Below, one piece after another: positions 10,486 through 21,690 of a stretch of DNA of 64,000 nt. The first letter of the stretch is position 1; every line of letters begins with the position of its first letter. Source of the DNA: Pectinophora gossypiella (Eukaryota > Arthropoda > Insecta > Lepidoptera > Gelechiidae); the NCBI RefSeq assembly GCF_024362695.1, contig NC_065421.1, positions 6,448,598 through 6,512,597 of the forward strand, given 5' to 3'. The notes beneath the pieces were generated by a model. It worked only from the letters and a program-made list of their open reading frames with translations. It made no database searches and was not told where the DNA came from. Made by a program: the position numbers and the translations under genes.

Positions 10486-12630
10486 TTTTATGTCGGTAGT
10501 TCCTGAACTAGCCGGTCACTATAAATTTATCTACTGGCTGGGGTGCATGAGATGCATGAAATTATGTGAATTGTGTGAGAACATTGTGAAACAAAAGATT
10601 GTTAGGAGAAGTCTGGGTTGGTCCCGTATTCCGGTCCAATTTGGGAAATCACGCGTCTCATTTGCTGATCAAAAGTTTCACACTCGATTTGTTTGAGTGC
10701 CTCAATCCTGAGAGTTTTGACCGCATGAGTTTGTGGGTAAGTATAAGGGAGAAAAAATTACAACTTTTGTATCGCCTCTGGACAAATCTGGGCATTGCGG
10801 TAAGGTAACCATGATGGAAAGAGGGAAAGAGTAGTAAAATAATATAATATCATACTTACATGTTATATGAATTCGTATTTGTTTATATTAGGTACTTATA
10901 CCTACATTCTTCTTCTATCGTGTGGGTTGTGAGGTGAAGTACCAACCTCCATACCTACATTAATTACCTACTATTATAAGTAATACTAACATTAAGCATT
11001 TATGTATACATTTTTGTAATAATATTTGTTTATGTACACCTAAATTCTATTTAAGTAATTTGGTTATATTTAATCTATGTACGAATATTAACGCATATTT
11101 ATGGAACACGATGTTCGTGGGTGAGGACCCAGCAGGGTCCACAAACACCAGCCCTTTTATCTCAGGACGTCCACCACCACCTTATGATCATTCTATGCTT
11201 TTTGTAATTGTTTTGTGAACATTTTTAAGTCATATTATTATCTTATATTCGTGTGTGGCGTCCTTTTATAATAATTTCTATTATAATCTACTTAAAATTT
11301 ACGACTTACCTTAAAAACCTTATCCTTTTTTACAATTTAAGTAGGTAGGTACTTTAAACAATTTACCCCAAGATTCGTCTAACACATATTGTGACTTCTA
11401 GAGCTCTTAATCGTTTATGGAAATAACAATAAATATTCTACCATCTATCTATAAAAAGATGTACTAATTACTAATTATTGATTTCATAATCTAAAATGCG
11501 TTCAACCATATTTGTTACAGCTCAACGTTGATTTTCCCTCACGATTAAATTATAGATCCGTAAATGAATGTTCACTTCATCCGTATGATTAGTTTATTGA
11601 CGCTAGCTGACATGAATTTGTATTTTGATAGTTACAAAATGTTATAAATTATACGCATGAAAGATGGGAAGGGTAAAAACTGAACTGAACACCACTAATA
11701 TGGTCCAACAAACGTAATTCGATTAGAATAGCAACAGGAAAGTGATAGTACATCGCCTAGTGCGAAAGAGACAAAATATATCACTTTAATCAAGCTTCGT
11801 TTGTAGGATCATAAAGGTGCCCACTAGTGCCCTGTTGCAAGCACCGGCTCAGAGTTGTCCGAAAAATATGTTTTATTGCGTCAGTGAGAAAGGGCCCTGA
11901 ATAAACCGGCGGCCGTTAGCAATAACTTCTGAAATAAGAATATAATATGCTCTTCTCGCTCTTAAGAAGCATTACTTACAAGCACTACTTAAGTGTACTT
12001 ATAGAGTTTTTAAATATTTTAACCACCAACACTTAGACAAGAACACAGAAAATAATAATATATTACACGGCTATATCCGGAGTGGGGTAGTCATAGGTAC
12101 ATATACATACATCCACCGCAAGATGAATTAAGCACCCACGCCTCACCAAGATTTCTGTTAAACTAACCAACGCGACTAATTAATTAGGTTAATAAACGTA
12201 ATTTAAGTACAAGTTTCTGTTGTTTTTCTTTTTTCATTTTTAATCTTTATATTTTTTTATAAAGATTCCGATTAGCCTTAGCCATTTTAGTACTATTTCT
12301 TAGTTTTAGAAGCAAGCCGGTGTACCACAAGAAAAAGAACATCAATGCCAAATGTGGCTGCAGGCTGTCGTTCAGCGACTTGTGGCTCTGTCCACCTTGA
12401 TCACGGACCCTGTGGGCGTGAACTATTTATGACACAGAGAAGTTCACTTTAGCGACACTTTACTCTTACTATTTTGTTACATCTAATGTTATTATAATGC
12501 GCTCTAAAATCGAGCGATAAAATATTTATAACCTAATAAAAGTGCTTGGAAAATAACTATATTATTATCGTACTATCTGGTCTGCACAGGCCCCATATAC
12601 TGTTACAATTTATTTACAGTCATGTATTAA
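10486..12630. other. Long stretch without a recognised gene
   Basis: Holds a 68-69 codon overlapping frame pair near 10490-10808 with no family signature. A fragment at 10905-10950 (TCTATCGTGTGGGTTGTGAG) matches the SINE-A2 tail on the minus strand. A LINE-E-like scrap occurs at about 12070-12150 (GGGGTAGTCATAGGTAC). The remainder is AT-rich and featureless to me. Confidence 0.35.
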
Positions 12631-12634
12631 GATG

Positions 12635-12890
12635 TGACCTGACCTTCCAACCCGTCGGGAAAACCAGTCCAATTGCAGGTTAGGTTAGGTTAGGTTACAT
12701 AGGCTCCGACAACTCATTTCTCTCGAGAATGTGGGTTTCCTCACGATATCTGCGTGATATTTTTAATTTATGATCCAAACATGAATTCCAAAACAAATTC
12801 GTATTCATTGGTTTAGAGTCCGAGCCAAGATGCGAACCCGTGACCTTAAGATGCGTTCTCTCAACTAGGCTATCACGCCTTAACTATGCA
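12635..12890 (-). mobile_element. SINE-B, diverged copy
   Basis: Head at the right (complement of GGTCACGGGTTCGCATC), middle with GATATCGTGAGGAAACCCAC, and tail toward ACCTGACCTTCC at the left. A TTAGG-like expansion (12678-12697) lies where other copies read CAGGTTAGGTC. The A box is degraded and the 3' end is missing. Confidence 0.7.
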
Positions 12891-12916
12891 ACTAACTAAG
12901 CTCGTATAGTACCACA

Positions 12917-13224
12917 GTGAAAGGTTTATTGTGGTACTTTAACCAGACGAACATTTTTATGCTTCTTGCCGTATTCTTTTGCGCTGGACTACTGGTTTGC
13001 TATATTACCCACCAGTCTATAGAGATCTGTATAGTCCAGCCAAGAGTGAATGATCTCCGAAGCAAATCCAGGCAGAGGTGTATAGTATATACATACACCC
13101 CTAGCCAGATGTGTTTAAGTCCTATGTACAAAGGGGCGAGCCTATTGCCATTAACGTGGTCAAATCCTGAACACCACGCGACATTATTATCTAAACATCT
13201 ACTAGTAAGTGTGACAAATATACC
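12917..13224. other. Repeat-like block; long frame not credited as a gene
   Basis: A 126-codon frame (12917-13297) begins in this block and runs into the adjacent repeat, so it is not an independent gene. The block has the look of an old LINE (for example CAGATGTGTTTAAGTCC), but I could not find a second copy in the window to prove it. Confidence 0.3.
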
Positions 13225-13520
13225 TGTACATCATCATCGTCATCAATTTAAGAACCACGCTCTTGTCGGTGCAGCATTTTCCATGCTACTTTTTTAGGGA
13301 AAAATAGGGCAGGGGTTTCCCTCTTGCCTTCCGCCCCGCAGTACTCTCTCTGACGCAAGTGCAATGGCGCCCAGAATAGTTTATTACAAAGCCATACTAG
13401 GAGTCCTGTCCTCCGCCTCTGAATAGTACTGACAGTTACTGCTGCCTTCTGTCAGGTTCCAGGTTACAGTCCCTGTGACTTGCCCCTTCCGTCCTGACAG
13501 AGCTACCTGATACCTGTAGA
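13225..13520 (-). mobile_element. Repeat G, SINE-like, with GAT tail
   Basis: On the minus strand it contains CAAGTCACAGGGACTGTAAC, GCGGGGCGGAAGGCAAGAG, CACCGACAAGAGCG and a (GAT)n-like tail near 13225. Relatives occur at 35545-35915 (plus, interrupted), 57115-57225 (minus) and a scrap at 18515-18560. I do not see clear tRNA boxes, so SINE status is inferred from size and tail. Confidence 0.55.
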
Positions 13521-13536
13521 GCGTCAATAATACATA

Positions 13537-13903
13537 AGGGTGTCAATGACATCGTAAACGAATTCTGAAGGAGGATGATTCAGGTTATGATTTTAAATCA
13601 ATATCAAGTGGAATTTTCCGTCCTAAAATTCATGTCTTTTTGTGTCTTTGGAATTGTTTACTTTTGCTATGGAAAAATCCACATAATATTTAGCCATATG
13701 ACACCGTAACGAATACTGAGGGGATGATTCAGACCATGATTCTGAGTTGATATCAAGTGGAATTTCCTGTCGGAAAATACATAAACAATTTAGTGTTTTT
13801 TTTAAATGATTTTCAGTACCATACTTTTGCGACGGAAAACTCAGAATCGTGATCTAAATCATCCCCCAAAAATTTTCGTTTCCATGTTACTAACACCCTG
13901 TAA
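13537..13903. mobile_element. MITE M4, two units in tandem
   Basis: Two head-starting units: the first begins GTGTCAATGACATCG, the second GACACCGTAACGAATACTG (about 13690). The second closes with ACTAACACCCTGTA. Each unit carries the hairpin block TTCTGAGTTGATATCAAGTGG. The first unit has lost its right end. Confidence 0.7.
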
Positions 13904-14640
13904 AAGTAGGTACCTACTTAATTAGTTTTCCTAACTGTATATCTGCGTTTTGTTAATTATGTAAGGCATGATGTGATGACGTTGTCGTCGTCAGGAAACA
14001 AAAACTTAAAAAAAAGATACACTAACTTGACGTTGCATTTCGAACGGGGTAACAAACCGAATCCACATGAACGTCACCCTTGCATATATGACCATAGCAT
14101 ACTGTTATTTTTTTCACTACGCCAGTACTGGGGTCGTATATTTTATAACACATGCGCTGTTTACACATAAAATTCGAATAAAAATAAAATGTTAGGGCTC
14201 CTTTAAAAGTGGTTCCTTAGTTCTCGTTCTTCTTGCTTCGTGTTCTTTCCAAATACTTTGTTAGCGATCCTCGTTTGTAACAAATAAAACAGTGTTACCA
14301 TTTAAGTACGGGGTAAACTTGCACCATCTTGTAGTATATGATGTCTGATGGTCTGTAGTTTAGCAAAGAAAAACTTCTAGGCAAGTTTGTTGGTCGTTAG
14401 GACTAGTAGTATGATTACGTTACTTTGTAGCCATAGGTACCTCTGATTTCTCTTTGACCGTAGTTCTACTAAGTTTTACAAGGTATTTCTATAAAAGTTT
14501 ATTATCGGTCGCATTTATATGACTCTTAACGATTTTATTTTTTACCCGACTGCCAAAGGAGTAGGGTAATGTTTTTACAATCCAAAAAAAGAACGCTTCA
14601 TGGCACATATAAACAGAAGATTAAAAAAAATTAAAGAATC
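13904..14640. other. No gene recognised
   Basis: A 65-codon frame at 13973 shows no family signature. I see no terminal repeats or tRNA boxes. Confidence 0.4.
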
Positions 14641-14649
14641 CTTCTTCAT

Positions 14650-14790
14650 CTTTTAATATACACACTGAGACCACGGAATTCCACTTACTACGATCCTGAT
14701 ACACCACTTTCGCTTCTTCCATTCTCATCAGTCTTCCAGCATGCTTGCCTTACTCTTGACTTGACCTTTCTTTAGAAAGGAAATACACCC
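14650..14790 (-). mobile_element. LINE-A, diverged copy
   Basis: Keeps CACACTGAGACCACGGAATT and the CGATCCTGATACACCAC and CTTCTTCCATTCTCATCA blocks of LINE-A, with more substitutions than other copies, so probably an older insertion. Confidence 0.55.
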
Positions 14791-14837
14791 TGGATTTGAT
14801 TGCGGTATGTGCGCCTAGGGTAGAATTTTCGCCTAAC

Positions 14838-15028
14838 GCCTTGAATTTTCCGTCGGAAAATGTATGAAAATTTTAATGTTTTCTTTTTAATTATTTATCA
14901 ATTTAATTTTATTTAATTTTCAGTTCCATGTTTTTGCGATGAAAAATTCCTCTTGATATCAACTCAGAATCATGTTCTGAATCATCCCTCGAAGGTTTCG
15001 TTAAGATGTCACTAACACCCCGTATAAA
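14838..15028. mobile_element. MITE M4, copy with damaged left end
   Basis: Right end CGTTAAGATGTCACTAACAC and the CTTGATATCAACTCAGAATC block are clear, and TTGAATTTTCCGTCGGAAAA marks the inner left arm. The left terminal repeat is replaced by unrelated sequence. Confidence 0.7.
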
Positions 15029-15083
15029 GTTCGGAAGGGCGGCAAATAATAAGTATGTGACACCCAGCAAAAAGTATATGTAA

Positions 15084-15115
15084 GTGTGTGTGTGTGTGTA
15101 GTGTAAGTGTGTGTC
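15084..15115. repeat. (GT)n microsatellite
   Basis: A run of about eight TG dinucleotides interrupted once and continued by GTGTAAGTGTGTGT. Confidence 0.8.
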
Positions 15116-15212
15116 TCCTCTTTCAGTGAGGCTAGCTTATCACTATTAATATATTACATCTATTTATGCTTACATTTATATATAAGCTACGCTAGAGTTG
15201 TAACAAGTAACC

Positions 15213-15540
15213 CGTGCATAGGGAAACTCCCAAAGAGAAAATTTAAATCGAAAAAAAACTGACTCGGACGGAACCCGCAGGTCATGTCAAGCCGGGATGA
15301 GCGTGTTGACCATTACACTACCGGGTCTTCTTCCTGGCCATGGGAAATATCGATCTATATCGTCATTAAGCTTTTTTTTTTTTTTTTTTGACGTGACTTA
15401 TTGTACATTTGCCGCAGATGGCATTAACTACTTGGCCGGAAGTCATTAAGCCAACGCCGATGCCATCTATCTAGAGTACTAATATTATTTTAGACCGTCA
15501 AGTCTACAGTTACATGTAGATATTTTCTCTTTGTAAATAA
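15213..15540 (-). mobile_element. SINE-C, split by a later retroposon
   Basis: On the minus strand a tRNA-like head reads GTGTAATGGTCAACACGC with the B-box-like GCGGGTTCCGTCC nearby. The same order of blocks, including AAGCCAACGCCGATGCCATC and AAAGAGAAAATTTAAAT, is found uninterrupted at 61483-61725 in Jkamp intron 2. Here retroposon D (15372-15441) sits in the middle with its own target duplication. Confidence 0.75.
15372..15441 (-). mobile_element. Retroposon D inserted inside SINE-C, 10-bp duplication
   Basis: A 70-bp insert: long poly(T) at the left (poly(A) tail on the minus strand), then the complement of CAATAAGTCACGTC and the GGCAAAT and CCGGCCAAGTAGTTAATG blocks. GTCATTAAGC occurs on both sides (15362-15371 and 15442-15451). 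This shows retroposition by a poly(A)-primed, target-duplicating mechanism and gives an age order: younger than SINE-C. Confidence 0.92.
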
Positions 15541-15777
15541 CACATTCCTGGAAAACAGTTCACTAACCAATAACCGCGTAAATAATGTAGATAGAAATGT
15601 TAATTCTCTCAGTTTCATGCAAATAATTCAATTGTGAATTTGGTATTTGTAACCCATCATTATTGTATTTAATTCATGTTTGTATGCTGAACATTATGTT
15701 TGGACTTGTTTGCGGAGTAGTCAAATCAAATGTTATGACCAGTACAAGTACATTTTGCCATTAATATCTACTGGAGT

Positions 15778-15915
15778 AGATAGCAGTCCAACTGAGCACC
15801 CTCAGGCCTGTTGTCTTAAATGTTTGTATCAGGTGAGAGTCCTCAACGCTACCATTTGTGTGACAAAGTAACTAAATGTCATCTGAGGCAAACTTACAAT
15901 AAGTCACGTAATTTT
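15778..15915 (+). mobile_element. Retroposon D, diverged copy
   Basis: Blocks CACCCTCAGGCCTGTTGTCT, GTGAGAGTCCTCAACGCTAC and ACTTACAATAAGTCACGT appear in order. Substitutions and a lost CCGG block mark it as old. Confidence 0.6.
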
Positions 15916-16299
15916 TTTTTAATTTTCTCCTCGTAATTTTATTTTTCATCTTTTAATTCCGTTATTCTGTAGGGTACTAACGGAGGGTTACTTATAGTCA
16001 TTTTGGTTGTTAGTTGTTAAGTTTCCACCATTTAGCAGAATTTTACTTAGGTAGATATTTTCGTTAGTGGCGGTCAAGTTGGTCCCCTGCGATACTTTCC
16101 ATCATCATTTATAAATTATATTTAGTTACTTAGTATATATTATTAATAGTTTTTATTTATTTTTCTATCGATTACGAATACATTTCGTTGTGCATTTTAT
16201 ATTATTTTAGCACTTAATTAAACAATATTATTTTTAATAAGATATATTTTTCTCTTTTTAGTGTGCAGTCGGTTTTTTTGTGTTTTTAGAATATTTTTT

Positions 16300-16440
16300 T
16301 CTTGCAGCTACACTTCCTCGGCTGTACAGGTTGTAGAAGCAGCAGTAGTTTTAGGCGGATGAGACGTTCGACAAATACATATCCCTAAAAGTTGACGATT
16401 CAAAGTGTAATGTTACCTAATGAAAAAATATATTTTATGG
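16300..16440 (+). mobile_element. LINE-H, 3' end fragment
   Basis: Shares CTTGCAGCT, GGCTGTACAGGTTGT, AGCAGTAGTTTTAGGCGG and TGACGATTCAAAGTGTAA with 32420-32580, where the block ends in GAATAAAGATATTTTTGAAT. That ending is a polyadenylation-type LINE terminus. Confidence 0.6.
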
Positions 16441-18141
16441 GTTTGGGTTTTTTGCCGCTTTAGTCACAGGTAAACCAGCTTTAACTTGTCTTGTCTGCAC
16501 GCACTCCAGCAGAAAAGTCATGGCACCACTCTGGTGTCATATGCTGCATGTCTCCCAACTGTTATCCATGCCAAAGTTCTCCATATCTCCTACGTGCACA
16601 ACGGATATTATGCAATATTGTGTGATATTAGTAAGAAGACAAGCGTATGTTTGTGTTGTACTTTATGGTCATGGCAAGAAAGTTCCAGCGAGGTCCGCGA
16701 CAAATTCAATAAGCCAAGTGGAAGGAATTGCGCGCGGAGGGACTCTGCAGACAGACCCATATGAGATTACTGTGTGGCGGTGAAAAATTTAGATACCTAC
16801 ACCATAGGGCTGTGGATAGTGGAGATTTTTATTATTATGTACAGTGAGTGCACTAACATACATACTGTTAGAGAAAGTGGTTACTTTAGAGCATTGATTG
16901 TATTATAATCTTCTAATCTAATAATTTTTACTGTTATATTAAGTTCTTGGACCAGATTTCCGTGAAAACGGGATAACGCGGGACGATGAAGATCATATTA
17001 TTAAGTTCAAGAGTTATAAATGTGACTGAGATATGACCGAACCCACTTTAGATGACCAGTTCAGGTAGGGGGGGGGGTCTTCAAAATACTACGCTAGATT
17101 ACAAAGAGGGGAGGTAAATTTATCGTCACGTAGTCGATACCCTTTCCGAAATCGATTTTGATCTACGTACCCCTGATCATCAAACTTTCGGCCAAAAGTA
17201 GAGTTGGCAATCATTATTATATATTATTATAATTAGAAGTTTTAACAACCCAATACGCGTTTGGAAAATTACACTTTTCGAAGTACATCTAGTCAAGTTT
17301 AGAATATTTATTTATTCCTCTCAACGTCATTAAAATCTCAAGTCAATAAATAAAATATCAAATACGGCGTACCAATTTTACTTTCATGAAAAACCTTATT
17401 TTGAAGCATATTCGGTTTCACGGAAAAAGCTTTCCCGGACATCCTGCCCTCCAGGATTCCGGGACATTAGACCCGGGACAAGGAAGGGAAACGGGACATC
17501 CCTGCGCGGCAGTAAAACGTAAAGCTAGGGTTGATAAATGTGTGAAAGAAACTGATATTTTTCATAAAGTGAGCACAGTAAAGTATAAACTCGGCTACTC
17601 GTGTGTCGCAAGTGGACACGCGAGTTTCAGTTTGAAATGTATTATTATGACAATAAGGCTTATATCTTCCTGGAGTAATGCAGATTGTAATAGTAAAATC
17701 CGCACTTAAATTAAAGCAGTAAGTACGAAAGATTATCCCATTCAGAGGACTAGATTCGTGTTTTTAACTAAATATAATTTTGATTTGAGTTTAAATCAAA
17801 TATACTTACTTTATTGCATAATAAAGGAGACATGAACAATGGAAGGAACTCCTTCATAGTGTAGCGTTGCGTAGTGGAAAATTTTAATGTATAGTACAAA
17901 AACTGTTTGTATCTTCTGTCATTTGTCATCCCTAGCCGGCGGGAAATTGCGAAAAATGTACTCAGTGGCGACTAATGTGTGTTTGTTGGAGAACCTAGAT
18001 GTGTGTTGAGTGAAAGGAATTATCAGAGTTGGTCGAGCTGCTCGCAAGTTTACACAGCTAAGCAGGATCCACGAGTTGAAATTCTTTCAGCTAATGAGGG
18101 ACTTTCAAGACTAAATTCCCCAAAAAATAGAGATGGTGCTT
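16441..18141. other. No gene recognised; two longish frames noted
   Basis: Overlapping frames of 92 and 87 codons (16486-16783) and a frame of 107 codons (17386-17709) occur here. Neither shows a domain, repeat or splice context I can name. A LINE-G scrap (TCAAATATACTTACTTTATTG) lies near 17800. Confidence 0.35.
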
Positions 18142-18143
18142 TA

Positions 18144-18285
18144 CAGTCATAAGCAATATAATGTACCCACTTTAGGACTCTGTCGCACTAACATATTTGA
18201 CATTTAGTGAGACTTACAGTCCAATTTGTCAAAAAAGTTAATGTGACATGGTACCAAAGTGTATACATATTAATGCTCGTGACTG
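18144..18285 (+). mobile_element. MITE M3, complete 142-bp copy
   Basis: Left end CAGTCATAAGCAATATAATG faces right end CATATTAATGCTCGTGACTG. The unit is flanked by TA on both sides (18142-18143, 18286-18287), as expected for Tc1/mariner-type MITEs. Relatives: 27937-28052 (minus), 33975-34085 and 60091-60222. Confidence 0.8.
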
Positions 18286-18734
18286 TACAGAGTTGCTTTC
18301 GTTTAACCTTCTAATTTTATGGATAACACACGTACCCTGCATCTTTTATCTTTTTGGGTATAAATGATGACCCTTGTTATTACACTCAGGCATAACACAT
18401 CTACCACTCATTATTATTCTGATCAAAATCAAGAGAAGCAATAGAGGTAGCAACAAAATTCAATACCATGTCTGATCTAAATATTAAGCAACAATTATTT
18501 TTATGTGGCGGTTACTCCACCGACAAGAGCGCAGCTCTTAAATAGAGAGAGAGATATTTTTATGTACGCCTCTGCCAGTACATTGTATTTTTTAATTATT
18601 ATATAAGTACCCAAGCAATGAAAAGTCACGTTAAATTTAATCTGTACAACACCATCTAAAATCAATTTAATTGTAAATATTAATATAACAATACGTCACA
18701 AAAACAAACTTAAAAACTAGTCATTAAATAACCC

Positions 18735-19015
18735 GCCCCTCACTGTTCCCGGAGCAAAGGTGCCCACAACACTAGCCGCATTACCGCGTTGAATGGCAAT
18801 GGCCAGCCTTTGGACCAGGAACGAGCCGGAGCGGGAGTCACCTGTTTTCTCCTGAGACCCAATTCTGACACAAAGATTTTGGTGTCCGCCCCCCAGCTAC
18901 CAAAGGTCTCCACGGCAACGGGCACGAAGTTATATGCAGGCAATAGAGCTGCATACTTCTCCCTCTTCTTCTCAGCAGCATCCTCAGCCGCTGCTACCGG
19001 ACGCCATCTATATTT
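18735..19015 (-). pseudogene. LINE reverse transcriptase C-terminal remnant, frameshifted
   Basis: Minus-strand reading gives Glu-Lys-Tyr-Ala-Ala-Leu, then Pro-Val-Ala-Val-Glu-Thr-Phe-Gly-Ser-Trp-Gly. After a frame change near 18845 it continues Gly-Ser-Phe-Leu-Val-Gln-Arg-Leu, Ile-Gln-Arg-Gly-Asn-Ala-Ala-Ser-Val and Gly-Thr. The E-T-x-G-x-W-G and Q-R-G-N-A-A-S motifs are familiar from C-termini of invertebrate LINE polymerases. The split over two frames shows it is dead. Confidence 0.75.
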
Positions 19016-19059
19016 TTTTAGAGAACGTAGTCTGGAAGGTCCCTCATTAGTGTGTAATA

Positions 19060-20980
19060 AATATATCTTGCTAAAAAAAACCCTGATAGCCCTGTTCGGA
19101 GGACGCGGGACTTACGTCGTTGTGACACGGGTTCGAATCCAAGATCGGACTCCACTGCACTGAATTCGACTTTATGAGTTTTCATATTTCAATCACTCAA
19201 TCACAAATGATTGAGAAAGACAACCCGCAGTCGCTCCTGGTGGCTCATCATTTTGGAAATGACATTTTGCTAAATTCGATACGTAGCTACACTGCCATAT
19301 TATTGATTTGTTTCAAATATTATATTACTACACGTGTCGTGACACACGATATCACATAGGTACATCTACGTGTCATTTAATTACACCGAACAAACAACAA
19401 TTTCTTACTTACTTTCTTCACAGCACAATAACTACAAACAAATTACAGCAGATATTCAAGTGGTTTACTCAATTAAAATTTGCTACACGAAAAGTGGGAG
19501 CTACGTAATGAAATTTCAAAAAGCCGACCCCAAATGTCTATCGTCGAATCAGTTTCAAAGTGAGTCTTAATTACGCGGTTTCACAGCGAAAATTCATTGG
19601 CAGCCAAGATGGTTGCCAGCAGCAAAGTAAATTACAATCTGTAGGGTAGAACGGACTAAATAAAGAACCCACGAGCCAAAGAACTGCCCGGAACTCAGCC
19701 GGTTCTTTTACCGCCTAGGTATTTTATAATACCGAGTACACTCCACAGTTTTAATTAAACTCTGCTTCCACTACATTTTGCTGAATACAGCATCATTAAA
19801 GTTTATTATTTCCTTTCTTTACTTTGGCTAAAATATTATATTAGATTTCAGTTTCACATATTGCAATTTTGAAAAATAGGTTGCTTTCCAAAATAAATTA
19901 CAATTATTTTCAGAAAGAAACACTTAAACGTAACACAATACAATAAAATAAAACAAGTTCAGATACTATCAAACAATCTTATAAAAAACTCAACGAAATG
20001 TCGCAACACCGGCCACGACGCCGACGCTGGATTTATCGAGAAAATACTGAAAATAATATTTTTTATATATTTTTCACGGGCCCGCTATATCAAAAATAAT
20101 TGATCGAAACCATTTATCGACAAAGAAAAAGTAAAATAAATCGAATGACTTCTCTTTTGAATTTTCCCCGAAACTGCCAGCGTTTACTTTTTCATGTTGG
20201 AAACTTTTTGCTGGGAAATCGATTAAGGAGTTTTTAATCAAGTTCTGTGCTTATACTACCTCGATTGCGATTTATCGGGATGAGTGGAGCAACATGCTAA
20301 CGTGTGCGAGACAATCACGTAAAAGGACATGCATTCACTGGCTTCCTGATAACGCGTGTCGGCTCGCGGCTGAATAGCCTATTGTCATTGCCTGGCTATC
20401 CGATATGATACGTCGCGTAATACGAGTAGCAACCATAATGTTTTAATGAACAAGCTTTCAAGATATTTTAGACGTAATTTTCTTCGAATACTTAGGTGAT
20501 ATTGTTTAGAACTTACGATTTATGGTACGTTGTTTAGGTACCTTTTAAATAAATAATAATTATTAAAATTATGTCAATTTGTAACTCTTTCAAAGTTTAA
20601 TTCTATAAGAACCTTTACGGGATTAACAAGGAAGTTTAACAGGTTAATCGACTATGACTTTTCTAATGTTGCTTTTGCCAAAAATACGAAATACTACATG
20701 TACTTTTATCATGAAACGACCTTCATATAGGTGAGGTACATAAATTTGAATTTGGTGGCGGAAAGTGGAGCCGCGAAGTGAGCGGAAGCGGAAGTGGAAG
20801 GCGGTCTGAAACAAGCGGAAATTATCTTGGCACTGCCGTACGTTCACTTACGGAGTTTGTTTAGTCTAGGCGTATGAAATCTTGAGTTTGTTTCGGTTAT
20901 GACTTATCCGTGATGAAAATATAAACTGACTATATTTAATACGTGGAATACAAGCGGGCTTTCATTATGACTTGGCCTTT
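19060..20980. other. No gene recognised; possible tRNA-like scrap and a non-repeat island
   Basis: At 19090-19150 a GACACGGGTTCGAATCCAAG segment looks like a B box of a decayed tRNA-derived SINE, without a convincing A box. At about 20120-20430 the composition is more balanced and matches no repeat family here. At 20755-20810 there is a purine-rich (GCGGAAGTG)-like run. Confidence 0.35.
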
Positions 20981-20984
20981 CTTT

Positions 20985-21395
20985 CTTTCTTGTCGTTCCC
21001 TTACTGTTGAGGATCGTGATTGTATGTAATCTTCCTCCACTGGGTTCGGTTCTATGCCATGTGTACAGCTCTTTGTATAGGGCCCCCAGCTACCTGCTTG
21101 ACCTGGTCCACCCATCTAATCGGCGCTCTTCCACTGGCACGCTTACCCTAAATCTGGCCCAAAATAATGTGTTTCTCTAAACAGTGCAATGGGGATCGAA
21201 TTATGTGCCTAAATAATCTCAAGACTCCCTCCTAGCATGTGGTAAGCAGACGTTTGGTGACCTTAATCTTATTGAGAATGGAGACGTTGTTTCTCATAGC
21301 TGTCCAAGGAATGCGTAGCAGCTTTCTTCAACGCTACATTTCAAAATCTTGGATCTTATCGCGTTCTTTTTTCTGTAGACATCATGACTTGACTT
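20985..21395 (-). pseudogene. RTE-like LINE remnant
   Basis: Minus-strand reading contains Trp-Val-Asp-Gln-Val-Lys-Gln-Val-Ala-Gly near 21090 and Asn-Arg-Thr-Gln-Trp near 21040, the ARW.D...A....R..W pattern of LINE C-termini. Upstream blocks read as Lys-Asn-Ala-Ala-Ser-type LINE sequence. Several stops and shifts are present. Confidence 0.55.
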
Positions 21396-21416
21396 AGCCT
21401 AGGTATATCTAACTAA

Positions 21417-21540
21417 GGGTGGTATTAATAAACTAATCTCAGCTTCAAGACTACCCTCAAGATCATGTCAATGTGACAGTTCCCATATAATAACAGAGAC
21501 TTGAGCATGATCAGCTGAGATTAGTTTATAAATACCACCC
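21417..21540. mobile_element. Harbinger-like MITE, 124 bp, TAA duplication
   Basis: GGGTGGTATTAATAAACTAA at the left faces its complement at the right with one mismatch, extending to CTCAGCT (about 28 bp). TAA lies directly on both sides (21414-21416, 21541-21543). A three-base TWA duplication is the PIF/Harbinger signature. Confidence 0.85.
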
Positions 21541-21574
21541 TAAGATGCGGTGAAGGAAATTCACGTTGAAAGAT

Positions 21575-21690
21575 ACCTATCACGTTGGTCTAACAGAAAG
21601 CTCGAGGTGTGGGTACTTAGTTCATCTTGCGATGGATGTACCTATGAATTGGGATATAGTCGTAAGCTTAATGTGTATTTTTTTAAAATC
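21575..21690 (+). mobile_element. LINE-E, 3' end fragment
   Basis: ACGTTGGTCTAACAGAAAGC, CTTGCGATGGATGTACCTAT and AATTGGGATATAGTCG occur in order, matching 3265-3385. It is inserted or truncated shortly after the Harbinger-like MITE. Confidence 0.55.

Noticed and set aside
12917..13297. 126-codon frame with a hydrophobic start, like a signal anchor
   Set aside because: Its 3' half runs into repeat G and its 5' half looks like an old LINE; the hydrophobic start is what T-rich DNA gives by chance.
16486..16783. Two overlapping frames (92 and 87 codons)
   Set aside because: Two frames of similar length over the same bases cannot both be coding and neither shows a family signature.
17386..17709. 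107-codon plus frame
   Set aside because: No recognisable motif and no second evidence such as exon neighbours; kept only as a note in the gap description.
18789..19163. 124-codon plus frame
   Set aside because: It is antisense to the LINE reverse transcriptase remnant at 18735-19015, whose motifs lie on the minus strand.
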